A DNA stretch of 64,000 nucleotides from Pelagibacteraceae bacterium (lineage in GTDB: Bacteria > Pseudomonadota > Alphaproteobacteria > Pelagibacterales > Pelagibacteraceae): assembly GCA_008638205.1 (NCBI GenBank), contig VTPO01000001.1, positions 124,001-188,000 of the forward strand, in the 5' to 3' direction. Below the pieces are notes generated by a model. That model was not told the DNA's origin, did not search any database, and was given only the letters and a program-made list of their open reading frames with translations. Shown in pieces: positions 1 through 10,064 of the stretch. Each line of letters starts with the position of its first letter. The first letter of the stretch is position 1. The translations under genes were made by a program, and so were the position numbers.

Positions 1-393
1 AAATTAGGTGGAGGAGACGGTACCGACGCAACTGTTGAAGTTGGAAATCAAATCACACTTTATGTACAGCCTTCAAAAGAACTTTCTAATGGATTAAAAG
101 TATTTGGAAAACTTGGATATTCTAGAATGTCAGTGGACATTACAGATATTACAAGACAAGCAACTACTGCTGGTACAGCTTCTACTGACGGAAATACATC
201 TAAAGATTTAGATGGAATAACGGTTGGTTTAGGTGTTGAAAAATCTGTATCTGCAGGACCTTTTGATTTTATTAGATTGGAAGCTTCATATACTGATTAC
301 GACTCTATTAGTCATACCAACTCTAACAGTAAAAAACTTACAGCTGATGCAGATTTAACTGCAATTAACTTATCGATTGGTAAGAAGTTTTAA
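1..393 (+). CDS. Outer-membrane beta-barrel-like protein, C-terminal part (5' truncated by window edge)
   Basis: Frame 1 is open from base 1 (KLGGGDGTDATVEVGNQITLYV...) into the listed ORF; alternating aromatic/polar strands and terminal Phe (LSIGKKF) typical of OM barrels. Confidence 0.7.
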   Translation, partial: KLGGGDGTDATVEVGNQITLYVQPSKELSNGLKVFGKLGYSRMSVDITDITRQATTAGTASTDGNTSKDLDGITVGLGVEKSVSAGPFDFIRLEASYTDYDSISHTNSNSKKLTADADLTAINLSIGKKF

Positions 394-417
394 TTACTAC
401 TTAATATAAATTAAATA

Positions 418-447
418 AAAGGGATATCTCCGGATGTCCCTTTTTTT
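418..447 (+). terminator. Intrinsic terminator after the OM barrel gene
   Basis: gggatatc-tccg-gatgtccc stem followed by a T run. Confidence 0.7.
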
Positions 448-466
448 TTATTGTTTTTTAAATTTT

Positions 467-1207
467 ATGAAAAAATTTTTATTAATATTAATTTTTTTAT
501 CCTTTATTTCCCAAGGCGTTTTTGCAAAAAAAATTGAGATTTCAGAAGTTTCAAATAATAAAATATGGGTATATTATAGTAAGCAAGCAAAAGTTAATTA
601 TATAGCTTTTGTTGGAGGAGGAGGGATGAAGGGAAACCCAACCAAATCTGGAAATCCTGTAGCGAAGTTTGGAAAAAATTTCAGAGAAGCTGGTTCTAAC
701 TATTACATTTTTCCAAACCCCAAAAAGAAAAAAGCATTAAATAATAGAAAAACTAAAGATCATATAAAGAGAATTTCAATTTTAATAGATCACATAAAAA
801 AACAAAACAATTTACCCATTGTTTTATTGGGTCATAGTAGAGGCTCTATTTCTGTTGCTCATGCTACCAATAAAATTGGGAAAGAAAAAATTGATGGTAT
901 TGTTATTTTGGCCTCTATCACAGATACAAATGGTTCAAAGAAAACCCCCAATACTAAAACAATGAGATATATGCTGAAGAATCCCAAAGTACCTGTTTTA
1001 GTTGTTCATCATGAAAAAGACGGGTGTAATGTAACTCGCTATTCTAGCGCTAAGAGTCTAGCCAAAAAACACAATTTCAAACTAGTAACGATAACAGGAG
1101 GTGGTACTACAGGAGAGGTTTGTGGACCATTTCACTATCATGGTTTTGAAAATAAAATGCCCGAGGTAATTCAAGCTGTTCATTCCTGGTCTAGTACTTT
1201 GAAATAA
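467..1207 (+). CDS. Secreted alpha/beta-hydrolase-like protein
   Basis: Signal peptide MKKFLLILIFLSFISQGVFA; GHSRGS nucleophile elbow; the upstream ORF start at 434 falls in the terminator. Confidence 0.65.
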   Translation: MKKFLLILIFLSFISQGVFAKKIEISEVSNNKIWVYYSKQAKVNYIAFVGGGGMKGNPTKSGNPVAKFGKNFREAGSNYYIFPNPKKKKALNNRKTKDHIKRISILIDHIKKQNNLPIVLLGHSRGSISVAHATNKIGKEKIDGIVILASITDTNGSKKTPNTKTMRYMLKNPKVPVLVVHHEKDGCNVTRYSSAKSLAKKHNFKLVTITGGGTTGEVCGPFHYHGFENKMPEVIQAVHSWSSTLK

Positions 1208-1211
1208 AATT

Positions 1212-2573
1212 TTAATTTAAAAAATTTTCTACACTATTTAAATTTTCTATTTTTTCTATTTTTTCTTTAAAATTATCTATTTCTTTTTGATCGTACGCAA
1301 ATTTTGCCAAATTGTTAAATTTTGTTAAAATTTCATTTTTCGGCACAGGGTTTTCAGGGGATCCTTTTCTAAATTTTTCAGTATGTGTAAATTTTTTATT
1401 ATCATTGGTGATCACTTCTATAGATGCCATATGTCTAAATTCATGACCAAGTTTTTCAATTTCTGGATCTACTTCTGCACTTATTTTTTTCATATAATCT
1501 AAAATTTTAGGATTTGATATTTTATCTGGACTAAATTGATCCACAAACAATTCTCCTTCAAGAGCCATTAATGCCAAACCGTAATAAATGTTCATTTGAG
1601 CAGAAGTTACATTTTGATTTTCGTAAGCCCAGGCGCAATGGACATAAGTAGGATGGCTAATTTTTGCTTTAATTTCTTTAATATCATTTGATAAAATTTT
1701 ATTATCTTTCATAATTGCTTTAAGACTATCTAAAGCTGCATGAATACTGGTGACAGACGAGTAGGGCTTAATCCCTGTGTTAGCACATTCCCAAACTTCT
1801 CCTAATTGATCTGTAGCTCTTGTAAAATTATTTTGCCCAGAAAAACTTGAAAGATAACCTCCATAGTCAGCTTCAATAATATTAGAAATTCCTGTAAATT
1901 TTTTTGCAGCAAGTTCAGCTGCCAATACTCCAGCCTCAGCTGCTCTTCCTGAATGTAATCGTTTTACCATGGCACCTTCTTGAGCTGCCATCAAACCAGC
2001 ACCCAATGATCCTGCAATTCCCATTGCATGTAAAGTTTGTTCTTTATTTAAAGTCATTAATTTTGCCGCTGTAACAGCCGAAGCTATTGTTCCATGGGTT
2101 CCTTGTGGATGAAATCCTCTTAACAGAAGCTCAGTACCAGCCGCTGAGCCTACGCGAGTAGCTACTTCATATCCAGCAACAACAGCAGTTAAAAAATGTT
2201 TACCACTTACATTTTTAATTTTTTCAGAAACATTAATAGAAACAGGTACTATGATAGAATTAGGATGCAAAATAGATTCCCTATGAATATCATCAGACTC
2301 AAAGCCGTGTCCCGCTGTTGAATTGATTAAAGTAGCATTTAATAGGGAGGTTTTGGTGTTAGTCCCTATGATTGTACACTCTTGAATGTCCGTATTATTT
2401 AGCACAACTTCCATTAATGTCTTAGTCCACGGCAATGTATTTCCATGGATGCAGCAACCTACTCCATCTAAAAAAAGAAGCTTAATATGCTCTAAGACTT
2501 TTTTGGGTATGTCCTCAAAGGTTAAGTTTGCAGAAAATTCAGAAAGAATTTCAGTAGCATTACTTCTTTTCAT
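1212..2573 (-). CDS. MmgE/PrpD family protein
   Basis: 453 aa; GHGFESDDIHRESILHPNSIIVPV and GIAGSLGAGLMAAQEGAMVKRLHSGRAAEAG family motifs. Confidence 0.9.
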   Translation of the reverse strand: MKRSNATEILSEFSANLTFEDIPKKVLEHIKLLFLDGVGCCIHGNTLPWTKTLMEVVLNNTDIQECTIIGTNTKTSLLNATLINSTAGHGFESDDIHRESILHPNSIIVPVSINVSEKIKNVSGKHFLTAVVAGYEVATRVGSAAGTELLLRGFHPQGTHGTIASAVTAAKLMTLNKEQTLHAMGIAGSLGAGLMAAQEGAMVKRLHSGRAAEAGVLAAELAAKKFTGISNIIEADYGGYLSSFSGQNNFTRATDQLGEVWECANTGIKPYSSVTSIHAALDSLKAIMKDNKILSNDIKEIKAKISHPTYVHCAWAYENQNVTSAQMNIYYGLALMALEGELFVDQFSPDKISNPKILDYMKKISAEVDPEIEKLGHEFRHMASIEVITNDNKKFTHTEKFRKGSPENPVPKNEILTKFNNLAKFAYDQKEIDNFKEKIEKIENLNSVENFLN

Positions 2574-2577
2574 CTAA

Positions 2578-2964
2578 TTAAAGAATTTTCCAAATTCCCT
2601 CAGATGTTGCTAGAGTTTTGCCATTTGATTTTAACTCACCCTGCATAAAAATAAGAGATCTTGTTTTTCGTTTAACTTTTGCATAGCCAATAATTTCTTC
2701 ACCTGCTTTAGATCCAGAAATAAACTTGATATCTAAAGTTATTGTTACAGCAACTCCATCGATCAATTGGTGAGCAGCCGTTCCCATTCCCGAATCTAAT
2801 ACAGACATGATATAGCCACCATGTGTAACTCCTGCTGCATTCATATGAAAATCCTTTAGAGTAGTTCTATATTCATATTCATCTTCCGAAATTTTTTTGA
2901 ATTCTAGTCCACCGTTATGAAGCATGAATCCTACTTTGCTAATATTTCTAAATTCTTTTGACAT
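2578..2964 (-). CDS. PaaI-like hotdog-fold thioesterase
   Basis: HGGYIMSVLDSGMG hotdog motif, 128 aa. Confidence 0.85.
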   Translation of the reverse strand: MSKEFRNISKVGFMLHNGGLEFKKISEDEYEYRTTLKDFHMNAAGVTHGGYIMSVLDSGMGTAAHQLIDGVAVTITLDIKFISGSKAGEEIIGYAKVKRKTRSLIFMQGELKSNGKTLATSEGIWKIL

Positions 2965-2966
2965 AT

Positions 2967-3350
2967 TTATTTTTCTTCTTTGAAGGTTAATACTTTTCCG
3001 TTATTGCAATATCTCTTGCCAGTGGGTTTTGGCCCATCATCAAAAATATGGCCATGATGACCCCCACATTTGATACAATGGTATTCTGTTCTAGGATATC
3101 CTTGCAAGTGATCAGTTTTGGTTTCAAAAACATTCTCAAAACTTTGAAAGAAGGAAGGCCAGCCACTTCCGCTATCATATTTCATTTCTGAACTAAAAAG
3201 TTTTTGATCACAACCTACACAATGATAAGAACCTTTTCTTTTTTCATCGTTTAGATCGCTGCTTCCAGGCATTTCAGTGCCTTCTTCTCTCAGAATTAAA
3301 AATTGTTCTGGTTCTAATGTCTTGGCCCATTCACTATTTGTTTTTTTCAT
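2967..3350 (-). CDS. msrB: Peptide-methionine (R)-S-oxide reductase MsrB
   Basis: YHCVGCDQKLF, SGSGWPSF, CGGHHGHIFDDGP, GKRYC motifs. Confidence 0.93.
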   Translation of the reverse strand: MKKTNSEWAKTLEPEQFLILREEGTEMPGSSDLNDEKRKGSYHCVGCDQKLFSSEMKYDSGSGWPSFFQSFENVFETKTDHLQGYPRTEYHCIKCGGHHGHIFDDGPKPTGKRYCNNGKVLTFKEEK

Positions 3351-3390
3351 AGATTAATAATACAGTAATATTAATTAAAATTAATCAATT

Positions 3391-3627
3391 ATGTTTAAAT
3401 ATTTTTTACTATTTTTTTTGTTCTGTACTTTTTCCAATGCCACATCTCACAACGTTGAGTTGATAAAAAAAAAATCAAAAGCTATTATAGAAAAAGTCAA
3501 AGAAACATCAAAAGAAGAGATCAAACAAGTTAAAGAATTTCAAAAACAAAAGAATCAAGAAGGCAAAGAACAGAACAAAAGAAACCTTGAAAAACTGAAA
3601 TCTTTTTTTAAAATTAAAAAAAACTAA
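3391..3627 (+). CDS. Small Lys/Glu-rich exported hypothetical protein
   Basis: ORF with signal-like hydrophobic N-terminus, then a highly charged helix. Confidence 0.5.
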   Translation: MFKYFLLFFLFCTFSNATSHNVELIKKKSKAIIEKVKETSKEEIKQVKEFQKQKNQEGKEQNKRNLEKLKSFFKIKKN

Positions 3628-3720
3628 GCCAATCTAGCACCAAAAAGTTTCATATTGTAAAATGATCCATTATATATTGTAATAATTTTTGCCGGAGCTA
3701 TAAACCTTGGAATATATTTT

Positions 3721-5190
3721 ATGAAAAATTTTTATGATGTTGTGGTAGTTGGAACTGGAAATGCAGCTTTATCTGCTGCCTTATCAGCATCAGACAATGG
3801 AGCTAAGAAAATTTTAGTTATTGAGAAAGCTTCCAAAAAAGAAAGAGGTGGTAATAGCAGATACACGAATGGAGCTTTTCGTTTTGCTTATAAGGGCTAC
3901 TCTGATTTAAAAAAAATTATACCTACTTTAAAAAATTCGAATAGTATTGATTATGGAAAATATACGACAGCAGATTTCATGAAAGATATGCAGAAAGTTA
4001 CGAATGGAAAAACAGACAAAAATTTATCTAAAATTTTAACAGGCAATAGCTTTGAAACAATTCATTGGCTTAGCAAAAAAGGTTTAAAATTTACTCCAAT
4101 TGAAGGAAGACAGTCTTTTGTAGTAGATGGTAAAATGAAATATTGGGGAGGCTTAACATTAGAGGTTGATGGGCAAGGAGAAACACTAGTCGATTCATTA
4201 TTAAAAATTGTAGAAAAACATAAAATCAAAATTCAGTACGAAACTGCTGCAGTCGATTTGGTTTATGAAAAAAACTCAGTGTCTGGAGTGGAGGTAATGA
4301 ATAAAAACAAAGTTGAAAAAATTTATGCCAAGTCCGTTGTTTTAGCATGTGGGGGATTTGAATCTAATCCTGAAATGAGAACAAGATATTTAGGTCCAGG
4401 ATGGGATATGGCAAAAGTCAGAGGAACTAAACACAATACTGGAGATGGATTAAACATGGCATTTAAAGTGGGTGCTTCAGCTTTCGGTAATTGGTCTGGT
4501 TGTCACGCAGTTTTTCATGACTTGAACGGTCCAGAATATAGTGATTTAAAAATTAGTAATAAATATCGTAAGATTAGTTATCCATGGGGAATTGTTCTCA
4601 ATGCTGATGGAGAACGATTTGTTGATGAGGGGGAAGATTTTAGAAATTTCACATACGCAAAATTTGGAAAAGAAGTAATCAAGCAACCCAATCAATTAGC
4701 TTGGCAAATTTTTGACAAAAAAGTTAGACCCATGCTGTACAGTGAGTATGATGTAAAATCTGCGACCATGGTTAAGGCAAACACTCTTGAAGAATTAGTA
4801 AAAAAACTAACAGGGGTTAATAGTCAGAAGGCCTTGGACACTATTAAAGAATACAACAACTCTATCAATGATGTAAAATTTAATCCAACTATTAAAGATG
4901 GAAAAAGTACAACTGGCTTAAAAATAAATAAAACCAATTGGGCAAACAAAATAGATACAGCTCCTTTTTACGCGTATGGGGTTACATGCGGCATTACATT
5001 CACCTTTGGTGGTTTGAGAATTAATAATAAAGGACAAGTTTTAAATAAAGTCATGAAGCCTATTAAAGGATTGTATGCTGCTGGTGAAATGGTGGGTGGA
5101 ATATTTTACTTTAATTATCCTGGCGGAAGCGGACTAACATCTGGTGCAGTATTTGGAAAACTTGCTGGAAAATTTGCAGCGAAACACTAA
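3721..5190 (+). CDS. FAD-dependent oxidoreductase, fumarate reductase/tricarballylate dehydrogenase (TcuA)-like
   Basis: N-terminal dinucleotide motif VVGTGNAALSAALSA; GGNSRYTNGAFR; C-terminal GLYAAGEMVGGIFYFNYPGGSGLTSGAVFG. Confidence 0.8.
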   Translation: MKNFYDVVVVGTGNAALSAALSASDNGAKKILVIEKASKKERGGNSRYTNGAFRFAYKGYSDLKKIIPTLKNSNSIDYGKYTTADFMKDMQKVTNGKTDKNLSKILTGNSFETIHWLSKKGLKFTPIEGRQSFVVDGKMKYWGGLTLEVDGQGETLVDSLLKIVEKHKIKIQYETAAVDLVYEKNSVSGVEVMNKNKVEKIYAKSVVLACGGFESNPEMRTRYLGPGWDMAKVRGTKHNTGDGLNMAFKVGASAFGNWSGCHAVFHDLNGPEYSDLKISNKYRKISYPWGIVLNADGERFVDEGEDFRNFTYAKFGKEVIKQPNQLAWQIFDKKVRPMLYSEYDVKSATMVKANTLEELVKKLTGVNSQKALDTIKEYNNSINDVKFNPTIKDGKSTTGLKINKTNWANKIDTAPFYAYGVTCGITFTFGGLRINNKGQVLNKVMKPIKGLYAAGEMVGGIFYFNYPGGSGLTSGAVFGKLAGKFAAKH

Positions 5191-6251
5191 AAGGGAGACT
5201 TAACTCCTACCGAATCTCCCAACTCATTAAGATCCTTTACTATATCCTCCGAAAGTATAACTCCCTGTTTTTTTATCATCTGTTCTTTTCTATACTCTGG
5301 TTCTCCAGGATGTAAGATTTCTTTAAAATTCTTAGCTAGTTTTAATTTTTTTACTTTCTTTATTCCATATTCCATTTTTTTTAAAAATTGATTTTTATTT
5401 TGGAAAAGATCTGCTTTTAAACAAATCATAAAATGTCCAACATTAGCTGGTCCTGAAAAATTATTTCCAAATTGATTTTTTACATTTCCACTGTGATTTG
5501 CTCCCGTAAAAATTCCTCCTATGATATCCATCATCCAGGATATACCTGCACCTTTCATTCCACCAAAAGGTAACATTATTCCTTCAAAGGCTTTTGCACC
5601 ATCATTGGTAGGTTTTCCAAACTTATCAAGGGCTAATCCGAAAGGTATTTTTTTTCCACTTTTAGCAGCAAATTTTAATTTTCCTCTAGCAACTGCTGAA
5701 CATGCCATATCTAATATAAAAGGTTTATTTTTATTTCCAGTTGGACTGCCAAATGCAAATGGAGCGGTACCAAAATGAGCAGCCATTGCACCATGTGGAG
5801 GTAATGCAGGAGAGGATGCGGTAAATACCCAAGCTATACAATTATTTTTAGTTGCAATTTCTAAATAGTTTGCAGCCATTCCGAAGTGATTACTATTATA
5901 AATTCCAGCAATTCCTACACCATATTTCTTTGCTACTTTTACACATTCATTCATTGCAATACTTGAAGTTATAAAGCCCAATCCATTATTCCCATCCACA
6001 TGTAGAATATTTCTTTGAATTTTTTTAATTTTAATTTTTGGTTTAGGATTGGCAACTTTTTTCAAAATTCTTTCGCAATAAATGGGAGCCCTCACTACAC
6101 CATGTGACCAGACACCTCGCACATCTGCTCGGACTAACCCCTTTGCTACTATTGACGCGTGTTTTTTGGAAAGTTTACATTTTTCATAAACAGTAGAAAT
6201 AAACTTTTCTAACTTATCAGGTTTTATTTTATAATTTTTTTTTATGCTCAT
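5187..6251 (-). CDS. Ldh family (malate/L-lactate/ureidoglycolate-type) NAD(P) oxidoreductase
   Basis: DVRGVWSHGVVRAPIY, VDGNNGLG, NSNHFGMAA motifs. Confidence 0.88.
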   Translation of the reverse strand: MSIKKNYKIKPDKLEKFISTVYEKCKLSKKHASIVAKGLVRADVRGVWSHGVVRAPIYCERILKKVANPKPKIKIKKIQRNILHVDGNNGLGFITSSIAMNECVKVAKKYGVGIAGIYNSNHFGMAANYLEIATKNNCIAWVFTASSPALPPHGAMAAHFGTAPFAFGSPTGNKNKPFILDMACSAVARGKLKFAAKSGKKIPFGLALDKFGKPTNDGAKAFEGIMLPFGGMKGAGISWMMDIIGGIFTGANHSGNVKNQFGNNFSGPANVGHFMICLKADLFQNKNQFLKKMEYGIKKVKKLKLAKNFKEILHPGEPEYRKEQMIKKQGVILSEDIVKDLNELGDSVGVKSPF

Positions 6252-6639
6252 CGAGTATTTTGTATGTTTTTTTGGTTAACACATCTGTACGTGTTGCATT
6301 AACATTGGCATATGTCCAATATATTTTTAAATTATTTTTTTTATTATTTATAAATCGATGAGGAACCTTTGCCGGGATCCAACAAACTTCACCTTCTTTA
6401 AGAGTATATTTTTTTTTATTTATTTCAGCTAACGCAGTTCCTTTAAGAACGAACACAGCCTCTTCACAGTTGTGGTAGTGTAAATTAATTGATTTATTTT
6501 TAGGAATAAGTGTTGTTCCGCTAATCATAGACTTAGATCCAGAATTTTTATTAACAAAAATTTTAGTAACTACTGTCCCAAATCTTTTTATCGATTTGAT
6601 TTTTTTTTCTTTAAATATAACTGGTTTATTATTTAGCAT
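6229..6639 (-). CDS. Cupin-domain protein
   Basis: LHYHNCEEAVFVLKGTA...VPHRF cupin motifs. Confidence 0.85.
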   Translation of the reverse strand: MLNNKPVIFKEKKIKSIKRFGTVVTKIFVNKNSGSKSMISGTTLIPKNKSINLHYHNCEEAVFVLKGTALAEINKKKYTLKEGEVCWIPAKVPHRFINNKKNNLKIYWTYANVNATRTDVLTKKTYKILDEHKKKL

Positions 6640-6683
6640 TTGCTTTAAATTAATTTCAATTGTTATATATAATATATTTAAAA

Positions 6684-7751
6684 ATGAAGAATCTTAAATT
6701 TTTAGTATTAGAAGGTGATGGTATAGGACCAGAAATAACCAAATCATCAATTGATGTTTTAAAAGCAGCATTAGCTATTTTTGATTTGAAAGTAGACCTA
6801 ATTTATGAAGATATTGGTTTTGCCTCTTTTAAAAAACACAAAACCACTTTTAGAAATGAAATTTTACAAATTGCAGAAAAGTGTGATGGCATTATACTGG
6901 GGACGTGTTCACATAATGATTACCCTCCAACTAACGAAGGGGGGCTAAATCCTTCAGGCGTTATTAGAAAATATTTTGAGCTTTATGCCAATGTCCGACC
7001 AGCTAGAAATAGACTAGGAAAGTCCACTAGATTTCCTATGGGAATAGATTGCATTGTGATGAGAGAGAATACAGAAGGCTTTTATTCAGATCGTAATATG
7101 TATCTTGGAGTGGGAGAGCTTATGCCAACTAAAGATGTTGCCATATCCATAAGAAATATTACTAGAAAAGGGTCCATGCGTATTGCAGAAACTGGATTTC
7201 AATATGCACAAGAAAGAAGAAAAAAACTAGTCGCCATTCATAAAGCAAATGTTTTAAGATATTCCGATGGTCTCTTTTTAGAGTGTGCGAGAGAAGTGTC
7301 CAAGAAATATCCAGAAGTGGAATATAAAGAACAAATTGTAGATTCTATGTCTGCATTAATAATAAGGGATCCCTCGGTATTTGATGTGATTTTAACTACC
7401 AATTTATTTGGAGATAATCTGTCTGATGCTGCATCCGAAATTGCAGGAGGACTTGGTCTTGCAGAATCAATTAATGCAGGGGATAATTTTTGCATTGCCC
7501 AAGCTCAACATGGGTCTGCACCAGATATTGCTGGAAAAAATATTGCAAACCCAGTTTCAATGATAGGATCGGTGGCAATGTTATTAGATTGGCTTGGAAA
7601 AAAAAATAATAATGATCAACTAAAAAAAATATCGCAAATGATAGAAGATGCAATTGATAAAACAATTATAAATCCAGATACAAGAACGACTGATATTGGC
7701 GGTAAATTATCCACCACTGAATTTACAAAAAAATTAATTGAAAATTTATAA
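6684..7751 (+). CDS. Isocitrate/isopropylmalate-type beta-decarboxylating dehydrogenase, probably NAD-dependent
   Basis: GDGIGPE, MRENTEGFYSD, DNLSDAASEIAGGLG, HGSAPDIAGKNIANP; Asp-Ile at the cofactor site suggests NAD; in-frame ATG at 6684 preferred over 6660. Confidence 0.88.
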   Translation: MKNLKFLVLEGDGIGPEITKSSIDVLKAALAIFDLKVDLIYEDIGFASFKKHKTTFRNEILQIAEKCDGIILGTCSHNDYPPTNEGGLNPSGVIRKYFELYANVRPARNRLGKSTRFPMGIDCIVMRENTEGFYSDRNMYLGVGELMPTKDVAISIRNITRKGSMRIAETGFQYAQERRKKLVAIHKANVLRYSDGLFLECAREVSKKYPEVEYKEQIVDSMSALIIRDPSVFDVILTTNLFGDNLSDAASEIAGGLGLAESINAGDNFCIAQAQHGSAPDIAGKNIANPVSMIGSVAMLLDWLGKKNNNDQLKKISQMIEDAIDKTIINPDTRTTDIGGKLSTTEFTKKLIENL

Positions 7752-7771
7752 TTAATCATTATTTTTAGTTT

Positions 7772-8800
7772 ATGGAGATATTAAAAAATAAAATTATAGA
7801 AAATTGTGTTTGGAAAGTTTCCGATTTTAAAGATGAAAATGAATGGACGTTTACTTTCACAGATAAGCATTTAATTGAATTAGAAAGCGCAGCAAAACAA
7901 ATAATTGAACAAAAATTAGCACCCACATCTTTTTCTAAAAAAGATTTTGTTTTAGATTCCTTAACTGAAGTTTTAAATCAGCAATTAGATATATTACAGA
8001 ACGGTAGAGGTTTTATTCGTTTAAGAGGGTTAAATCCAAAAAAATACGACGATCTTACAATCCAAACAATTTATTGGGGCATTTGCAGTTATTTAGGCAC
8101 CGGCATTCCTCAAAATTCTGTGGGAGAATTAATGAGCGGTGTTAAGGATTATGGTGATAAAATTAAAAGTGACAATCCATATAGAGAGGGGATTAGATTA
8201 CACAGAACAACCGCAAAAATTGATGCTCATACAGATAGTTGTGATCATGTTGCTTTATTATGTGTAAGAAAAGCAAAGGAAGGTGGAGAGAGTGGTGTAG
8301 TGAGCGCTCTTTCTATTTATAATGAAATTTTAAAAAACAAACCTGAGTATTTAGAACCTTTGTGCAAAGGTTTTTATATTGATTTAGTTGGCAAAGGTAA
8401 AACAGAAAAAGAATTAAGTTCTCATCCTATCCCAGTATTTAGTTATTTTGGTGGAAAAGTTTGTTCTCGGTTTAACAAAGGTCAAATTGAACTGGGAGCA
8501 GAAAGACATTCGGGAGGACTGGATCCAATCAGTCAAGAAGCTATTAATTATGTTCAGCATCTAACAGAGCAGGACGATTTTCATTTAAAAATGATGTTAG
8601 AGGATGGGGACATTCAGGTACTTAATAATAGAGTCACCTATCATACTAGATCAAAAGTAGTAGATGATGAAGATCCTGTAAAAAAAAGATTATTATACAG
8701 AGTGTGGTTAAACGCACCTCAACCAAGACCCATGGCGCCAGAGTTTGCAAATCAATTAAACACTGGAGAACGTGGTGGTGTCACAAAGCGAATACATTAA
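7772..8800 (+). CDS. TauD/TfdA-like Fe(II)/2-oxoglutarate dioxygenase family protein
   Basis: HTDSCD HxD metal motif; distal NRVTYHTR and C-terminal RVW. Confidence 0.8.
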   Translation: MEILKNKIIENCVWKVSDFKDENEWTFTFTDKHLIELESAAKQIIEQKLAPTSFSKKDFVLDSLTEVLNQQLDILQNGRGFIRLRGLNPKKYDDLTIQTIYWGICSYLGTGIPQNSVGELMSGVKDYGDKIKSDNPYREGIRLHRTTAKIDAHTDSCDHVALLCVRKAKEGGESGVVSALSIYNEILKNKPEYLEPLCKGFYIDLVGKGKTEKELSSHPIPVFSYFGGKVCSRFNKGQIELGAERHSGGLDPISQEAINYVQHLTEQDDFHLKMMLEDGDIQVLNNRVTYHTRSKVVDDEDPVKKRLLYRVWLNAPQPRPMAPEFANQLNTGERGGVTKRIH

Positions 8801-9953
8801 TACACTGTCTAATTCACACCCCACTGATACCAAAGAAATTCATCTCAAAGATCACAAGTGTTTTTTTGTAGGGGGAGTCAAAACGACCATCAAAGACAAG
8901 GAAGTTGTCAAAGGCTCTATGTATGTTGAGCAATTTGTGCCAGTTGATAGTAAGCCAAATCATAAAATAGTTTTAATTCATGGTGGAGGCCAGACTGGTG
9001 TTGGTTTTTTAAGCACACCCGACGGAAGAAGAGGGTGGGCACACGATTTTTTATTAGCAGGCTTTGAAGTGTTTGTTGTAGATCAACCAGGTAGAGGAAG
9101 ATCTGGATATTCATCTACGTTATACGGAGAATATATTGATAGAGAATTAGATATCGATGATTGTGAGAGACGATTTACTTCCATGAAAGATTTGGGAAAC
9201 TGGTCTCAAGCAAAACTTCATTCCCAATGGCCCGAAAATGGAAAAAGAGGGAATGATGTTTTTGATCAGTATATGGCATCCCAGGTAAATACCATGGAAG
9301 ATAGAATTGAAATTGAAAAAATGTCCAGAGTAGCACTTGCAGATTTATTAGATCGTATTGGACCGGCTTTTGTTTTAGGCCACAGTCAAGGTGGACCTTT
9401 TTGTTGGTTAGCAGGAGATGTAAGGCCAGAGAAAGTATTAGGATTAATAGCAGTAGAGCCAAATGGTCCTCCTTTTTTTAATGTAGCTTATGGAGGTCAT
9501 GTTCATTCACATTTAAAAAATGCAAAAGCAGACACTAAAAGACTTGGTGATAAAGATTGGTATGTAACGAGTTCAAAATCTGACAGACCAGGCGGTATAA
9601 CTTATTTCCCTTTAACTTTTGATCCTCCTTTAGGTAAAGATGAACAATTGATTGCTGAATTAGATACTCAGCCTACAAAAGAAAATTTAGTGCAATGTTA
9701 TCTTCAAAAAGAACCAGTTAGGAAATTAACTAATTTACAAAAAGTATCTATCTTAATTTTATCAGCTGAAGCCTCATATCATTCTCCTTATGATCATGGA
9801 ACTAGTAATTTTCTTAAGCAAGCTGGTGTTCAACATGATTTTTTAAGGCTGGAAGATCATGGAATCAAAGGTAACGGACATATGATGATGCTTGAAAAAA
9901 ATAATCATATAGTTGCAGAATTTATTTTAAGTTGGATTAAAGACAAAATTTAA
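8772..9953 (+). CDS. Alpha/beta hydrolase
   Basis: HGGGQTG oxyanion region, VDQPGRGRS, GHSQGG nucleophile elbow; GTG start overlapping the upstream gene by 29 bp. Confidence 0.8.
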   Translation: MVVSQSEYINTLSNSHPTDTKEIHLKDHKCFFVGGVKTTIKDKEVVKGSMYVEQFVPVDSKPNHKIVLIHGGGQTGVGFLSTPDGRRGWAHDFLLAGFEVFVVDQPGRGRSGYSSTLYGEYIDRELDIDDCERRFTSMKDLGNWSQAKLHSQWPENGKRGNDVFDQYMASQVNTMEDRIEIEKMSRVALADLLDRIGPAFVLGHSQGGPFCWLAGDVRPEKVLGLIAVEPNGPPFFNVAYGGHVHSHLKNAKADTKRLGDKDWYVTSSKSDRPGGITYFPLTFDPPLGKDEQLIAELDTQPTKENLVQCYLQKEPVRKLTNLQKVSILILSAEASYHSPYDHGTSNFLKQAGVQHDFLRLEDHGIKGNGHMMMLEKNNHIVAEFILSWIKDKI

Positions 9954-10064
9954 TCAAAATTGTTGATAAAGTTGAAAAATAAGACCAAAATTTGTTTTAC
10001 ATCAAAAGTTTTTTAATGTTTATTATCATACTATTAAAAATTTAAACCAATAGGGGAGAAAATA

